Shown here: in pieces, positions 59,491-62,993 of the stretch | Layout of the letters: each line of letters opens with the position of its first letter | Position numbering within the stretch: position 1 is the stretch's first letter | Origin: Peptococcaceae bacterium BRH_c8a | GTDB lineage: Bacteria > Bacillota > Desulfotomaculia > Desulfotomaculales > Desulfallaceae | Assembly (NCBI GenBank): GCA_000961575.1 | Contig: LADP01000011.1 | Coordinates: 1-62,993, forward strand | Length of the DNA: 62,993 nt | Direction: 5' to 3' | The notes under the pieces: generated by a model | The model's database searches: none | Told to the model about the DNA's origin: nothing | The model's input: only the letters and a program-made list of their open reading frames with translations | Translations under genes and position numbers: made by a program

Positions 59491-60120
59491 CTATGGGGGA
59501 GAGGTATGAGTAGCCTGCAGTGTATTTACACTTAGGCGTATTCTGCATCTAGCTTGTAAAAATGAGGCCTTATTGCTCCTATAAAAATCATGAAGTAGAC
59601 CATCGATAAATCTAAAAGAATTGGCGTTAAAGAGTTTATCAAGAAGTTCACAAGCTTTTGTGGATGCAGCATCCATCATACCAAGCATTAATTTTTTATC
59701 CTCAATAAAACGCCGATAAATGCGATATAGTGTAGATATCGAAATATCATATTCAAGACACAATGCAGTAACAGTACTGAATTTATGTGTAATAAAATCA
59801 TAAAGAAGGGAAATGACAAAGTGAAAACTGAAAGGTGAATAAGGGATAATAACAGGTGCTAGGATAGCATGAGAATGCGCACAAGAGGCACATTCAATAC
59901 GAGGGACAGTTATTTCGTGTTTCTCTACTTGACCAGCTGTATAGCAGATAAGGTTTCTCGTGTAGCTACCACAACTGTGATAATTACCCTCTGTCCCACA
60001 AGAAGGACAAGGAATGATGTCTAAGCTGGCGTTATCTACATAGGAGAGGTGTATTTGGTAATCATTATTGTATTTAATTGACTTAAAACACTTGCATAAA
60101 TTAAAAAACAATCTTATCAT
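59491..60120 (-). CDS. Zinc-ribbon HTH protein (DUF6431-like) of the transposon
   Basis: ATG at 60120, weak ribosome-binding site; 209 aa. A zinc-ribbon (IPCPSCGTEGNYHSCG and IECASCAHSHAI) followed by a C-terminal HTH (FSTVTALCLEYDISISTLYRIYRRF). Such proteins precede the DDE transposase in many Firmicutes transposons of this type; it may bind transposon ends. 58 bp before the transposase start. Confidence 0.72.
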   Translation of the reverse strand: MIRLFFNLCKCFKSIKYNNDYQIHLSYVDNASLDIIPCPSCGTEGNYHSCGSYTRNLICYTAGQVEKHEITVPRIECASCAHSHAILAPVIIPYSPFSFHFVISLLYDFITHKFSTVTALCLEYDISISTLYRIYRRFIEDKKLMLGMMDAASTKACELLDKLFNANSFRFIDGLLHDFYRSNKASFLQARCRIRLSVNTLQATHTSPP

Positions 60121-60131
60121 AAGTTATGGGT

Positions 60132-60203
60132 GGATTATCCGATTATGGATAATCCTTTAGGGAAGAACCAGGCTGGCAAGCTTATGAGGTTCTTCCCTTT
60201 TCC
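60132..60203 (+). terminator. Tandem hairpins in the right transposon end
   Basis: First a 9-bp hairpin GGATTATCC/GGATAATCC (60132-60155), then GGGAAGAACC/GGTTCTTCCC (60160-60197) followed by a T-rich run. It would stop plus-strand transcription. The remaining bases to 60369 form the right end of the transposon and hold no gene. Confidence 0.65.
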
Positions 60204-60369
60204 TTTTTAATGTATTTAATAACAGAATAAAAAAATGACCTAAGAAGGTCAATAGTTTTATTCATAATATGATGTTAAGAAATGCAAATAATTACTATAA
60301 CTAATAACCTATTTAGAAATAATCTGACATTTATGTGCAGTTAATGTTTGAATTAATTTGAAGTCTTAC

Positions 60370-60377
60370 ACCTTGGA
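60370..60377. repeat. Direct repeat flanking the Tn7/Mu-like transposon (right)
   Basis: Second copy of ACCTTGGA (see 53284-53291). Confidence 0.75.
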
Positions 60378-62993
60378 GAGCGGAAACAACCCCACTCCTG
60401 TTTTATATACCAACCAGGTGGGGAGGTATGAATTCCGACTGTCCGTCGAGGAAAGCTTCGGGGAGGAAACCATACCTGAATTTATAAGTGGTTCTGAAAT
60501 GCAGACTGCAGATACCAGCGCCAAACCCTTGGCAGACCGGACGGTGGAAGTGATAAACCTTGGACCTGTCGTGAACTTCGATGTAATCAAGAAGAAAAAA
60601 GCGGATATTGTTTTTACTATCGGCGAGGTGGACACAGCCAAAATCCAAGACTTGCACGGGAAGATTACTCAGCAAATTGAGACAAAGCTGGCAGCAAAAA
60701 ACATTGACTACGGGACAATACAATCCATTACCGCCAGCACCTTTTCTTCAAATGATGCCGATGCTGCGCAGATTTTCAATAATTGGACGAGATACGGCAC
60801 TAACAAGAACACCTGGCAGTTTGACAGTGCCAATAAGATTATTAAGCGGGAAAACAATGACTATTGGGCAGGATTCTACGATCCGAATTTCAGTTCAAGC
60901 GAATACAGTCTGGATGTAGATTTGACCACCTTTAACAGTGATAATGATGATATCGGCATCACTTTTGGCATGGACGGCGGGCCTAACGGCTGTTTTGCAT
61001 ATATACTGTCGGGTGACAACGGGAGAAGATTTTCTTACAGCAACCAGACTACCAACCAGCACGGACATGCCACGGGATTATATCAGTACAACGGTTCTAC
61101 TATCAAAGGTTTGGTTGACAACCACAGCCGGGAATTCAGACCAAATACCTGGCATCACCTCAAGCTTCAGGTCAGCGGCAAAAATGCTAAGATCTGGCTG
61201 GATGGAGACCTGGTGATTAACTACACGGCCAGCCGCGAACTTAAGGGGAGCTATGGTTTTTTCACCAACAGCCAGCCCCTGGGGGCATTCAAAAACCTAA
61301 CCATATCTTCGAAAACCATCAAGACCCTGGATGATATCCTCAAAGAGCCGTCCTGGCGGGAATATACTCAAAAATTTCTAGTTAACATCAGCGATGTCCA
61401 GTATCCTGAGTTTAACAATCCCCAGAAGGCGGCGGTGATTTATTCACGGCTTTTAAGCGACAGTATTTATTTCAATGTCCTGGGAACCGGCACTAACCAG
61501 GCCCAGGCCCAGAGCATAATTGCTCAGAATAACGGGAAGGGCGTTTTCATTACCAACAGCAACATGGATGCAGCTCTTTCGCAGCTGGCAGATTATATTA
61601 TCGCTGAGGTCGAGGCCCAGCCCAGGCTTATTGAGAAGTATGCACTACAGGGTGAGGAAGTAGAGTACAAAACCTATTACGAGGACCAGGAGAACGACCC
61701 CAAGTTTGTTGAGAGATGGATTCATGCCCATGATCCGTACTGGTTTAAGAACAGCCTGGGTGAAGCAAGCTTTGACGGCCAGTACCTGCCTGGTCCGGTG
61801 ACCCGGTTTGACAAGGTGGGGAAATATAACGTGCAGTTTCAGGCCAGGGATAACCCCAAGCCCGATAACCGTTTCGACGGGTACCGGCTCTGGTCCCATA
61901 TGCCCCTGGATGATCTGGAACTCTATGTACACCGGCGTCCGCTGGCTCTCTACTCAGTACAAATCACACCTAACGGCAGCCTATATAATGTAGCAGTGCA
62001 GGATCAGTCTTATGACCCGGACCATCAGGGCGAAGCCGGGAACGGTATCATAGCACGGGAGTGGCGGTGGAAGGAGGCTGCTGCCGCAACCTGGAACAGC
62101 AATAACCCATCGACCCTGCCCGCAGGCAAAACTTATCTCTTTTCCCTAAAGGTGCAGGATCTTGACGGCCCCGATGGGGTAGGGGAATGGTCTTTGCCCA
62201 ATGTCCGGACAATCAGCACCAGTTCCCTGAATATGCCGCCGGTGGCCCAGTTTGCCGTAAATCCCAATCCCCTGCCCCTGGGGAAAACGCTAATATACAA
62301 TGATTTGAGCTACGGCCCCAACGGTGACCCGATTGTCCAGCGGAGCTGGCGGATGGCCAAGCTCCCCGGCGGCAGCTGGACGGATTACGGCGGAACACCG
62401 CCCAACAACTTCACATCCCTGGGAGTAGGAGACTACCGGATCGAGCTGAAAGTAAAGGATCAGCCGGGGGCCTGGTCGGAACCCTTCTACCAGACAGTGA
62501 CGGTGATCCCGGACAACAACAAGCCGATTGCTCTATTTACGGTGAGCCCTAATCCCCTGCCCCAGGACGTATCGGTGAGTTATTCGGAAGCTTCCTGGGA
62601 TCCTGACGGTGATCCCATTGTGGCCCGAGAATGGCAGTGGCAGAAGAACAGCGGTTCATGGCAAAACGGCCAGCCTCTGGATTTCAACGCACTGGGTATA
62701 GGCAGTTACAATATCCGTTTACGGGTTAAGGACCAACCGGCCTTGGCGCAAATGACACCTTTATGGTCTGACTGGTATCTGCAAAATTTGTCGGTTATTG
62801 TCGGAAATCGAAAGCCGGTGGACCAGTTTGCGATATCACCCAATCCGGCACTTACGGACGAAGCGGTTACTTACAGTGATACTTCTTACGACCCCGATGG
62901 GGTAGGGATTGCAGAACGGGTCTGGCAGGTGACCACAACTAATGGTACGGTGTTGGGTGAATATCATAACCAGCTCCCGCCGCGGGTATTTGC
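60370..62993 (+). pseudogene. PKD-repeat surface protein, right fragment (continues beyond window)
   Basis: The frame is open from 60352 to the window end, about 875 codons from 60370, with no start of its own. It continues the protein of 52114-53291: a linker, a domain with DNDDIGITFGMDGGPNGCFAY and FRPNTWHHLKLQVSGKNAKIWLDG (laminin-G/LamG-like, about 60940-61310), then several PKD-like repeats of the type PPVAQFAVNPNPLPLG...SYGPNGDPIVQRSW and ...PIALFTVSPNPLPQ...DPDGDPIVAREWQW. A secreted or cell-wall protein in its intact form. Split by the transposon, so not expressed as one protein here. Confidence 0.85.

Larger units (their letters stand above)
53292..60369. mobile_element. Tn7/Mu-like composite transposon (about 7.1 kb with nested RIT)
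   Basis: The ends begin TGTAAAAC (left) and, read from the right, TGTAAGAC, with a related subterminal block (GTCAAATTATTACTAA at 53323; GTCAGATTATTTCTAA in the right end read inward). Genes, all minus: DUF6431-like zinc-ribbon protein, DDE transposase (split), AAA ATPase and a DUF6075-like protein. TGT/ACA ends, a DDE transposase and an ATPase partner are features of the Mu/Tn7/Tn5053 group. Without the RIT insertion its length would be about 3.6 kb. Confidence 0.8.

Noticed and set aside
60608-60919. Plus-strand ORFs of about 100 aa within 60608-61216.
   Set aside because: They are out of frame with the clear PKD/LamG-like reading frame that is open from 60352 to the window end.

Overview
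The window looks like the accessory genome of a Gram-positive anaerobe of the Clostridia. The evidence is strong AGGAGG ribosome-binding sites with frequent TTG/GTG starts, a Clostridia-type ICE (integrative conjugative element) backbone, Tn7/Mu-like and IS110 transposons, and PKD-repeat surface proteins. No 16S rRNA or core housekeeping gene is present, so the species cannot be fixed.

Region A (about 1.4-35.8 kb, almost all minus strand) is an ICE-like element. It ends at 35836 in a tRNA-Ser 3' fragment (attR). Reading inward from that end: two HTH proteins; parA-parB; small conserved genes; a complete Tad/Flp pilus operon (cpaB, tadZ, cpaF, tadB, tadC, three pilins, two pseudopilins, a 1044-aa CARDB-repeat secreted protein, prepilin peptidase); three conserved small genes; a 2611-aa methylase-helicase; a TOPRIM/primase-like protein; an RloA/RloB (AbiL-type) defence pair; a predicted oriT; and mobC, relaxase, PcfB-like, ArdC-like, VirD4, VirB2/Maff2-like and VirB6-like genes. 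No VirB4 ATPase and no ICE integrase are seen. The left side is bordered by a repressor locus and the end of an IS110 transposase.

Region B (36-41.5 kb, plus strand) holds an unknown 127-aa gene and a two-gene cassette: a UvrD-like helicase fused to a Cas4/AddB-like nuclease, and a DNA methyltransferase. This is a candidate defence or modification system.

Region C (41.8-48 kb, plus strand) is a second, inverted copy of the ICE maintenance module (parA-parB to primase). Relative to region A it lacks the whole Tad operon, one small gene and 2534 codons of the helicase; the last loss keeps the reading frame. Where region A carries RloAB after the primase gene, region C carries the AbiEi/AbiEii toxin-antitoxin pair behind a clear palindromic operator.

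Region D (48.2-51.85 kb) is bounded by two near-identical terminators. It contains an XRE/IrrE-like regulator that has lost its HExxH motif and a three-gene ubiquitin-like conjugation operon: a beta-grasp Ubl, an E2-like protein and an E1 with an N-terminal JAB-like domain.

Region E (52.1 kb to the end) is a large PKD-repeat protein gene broken by nested insertions. A roughly 7.1-kb Tn7/Mu-like transposon (53292-60369, flanked by an 8-bp direct repeat) splits the gene. Its own DDE transposase is split by a RIT element (three tandem tyrosine recombinases between 93-bp inverted repeats). Removing the outer transposon on paper restores the PKD reading frame exactly, so that insertion looks recent.
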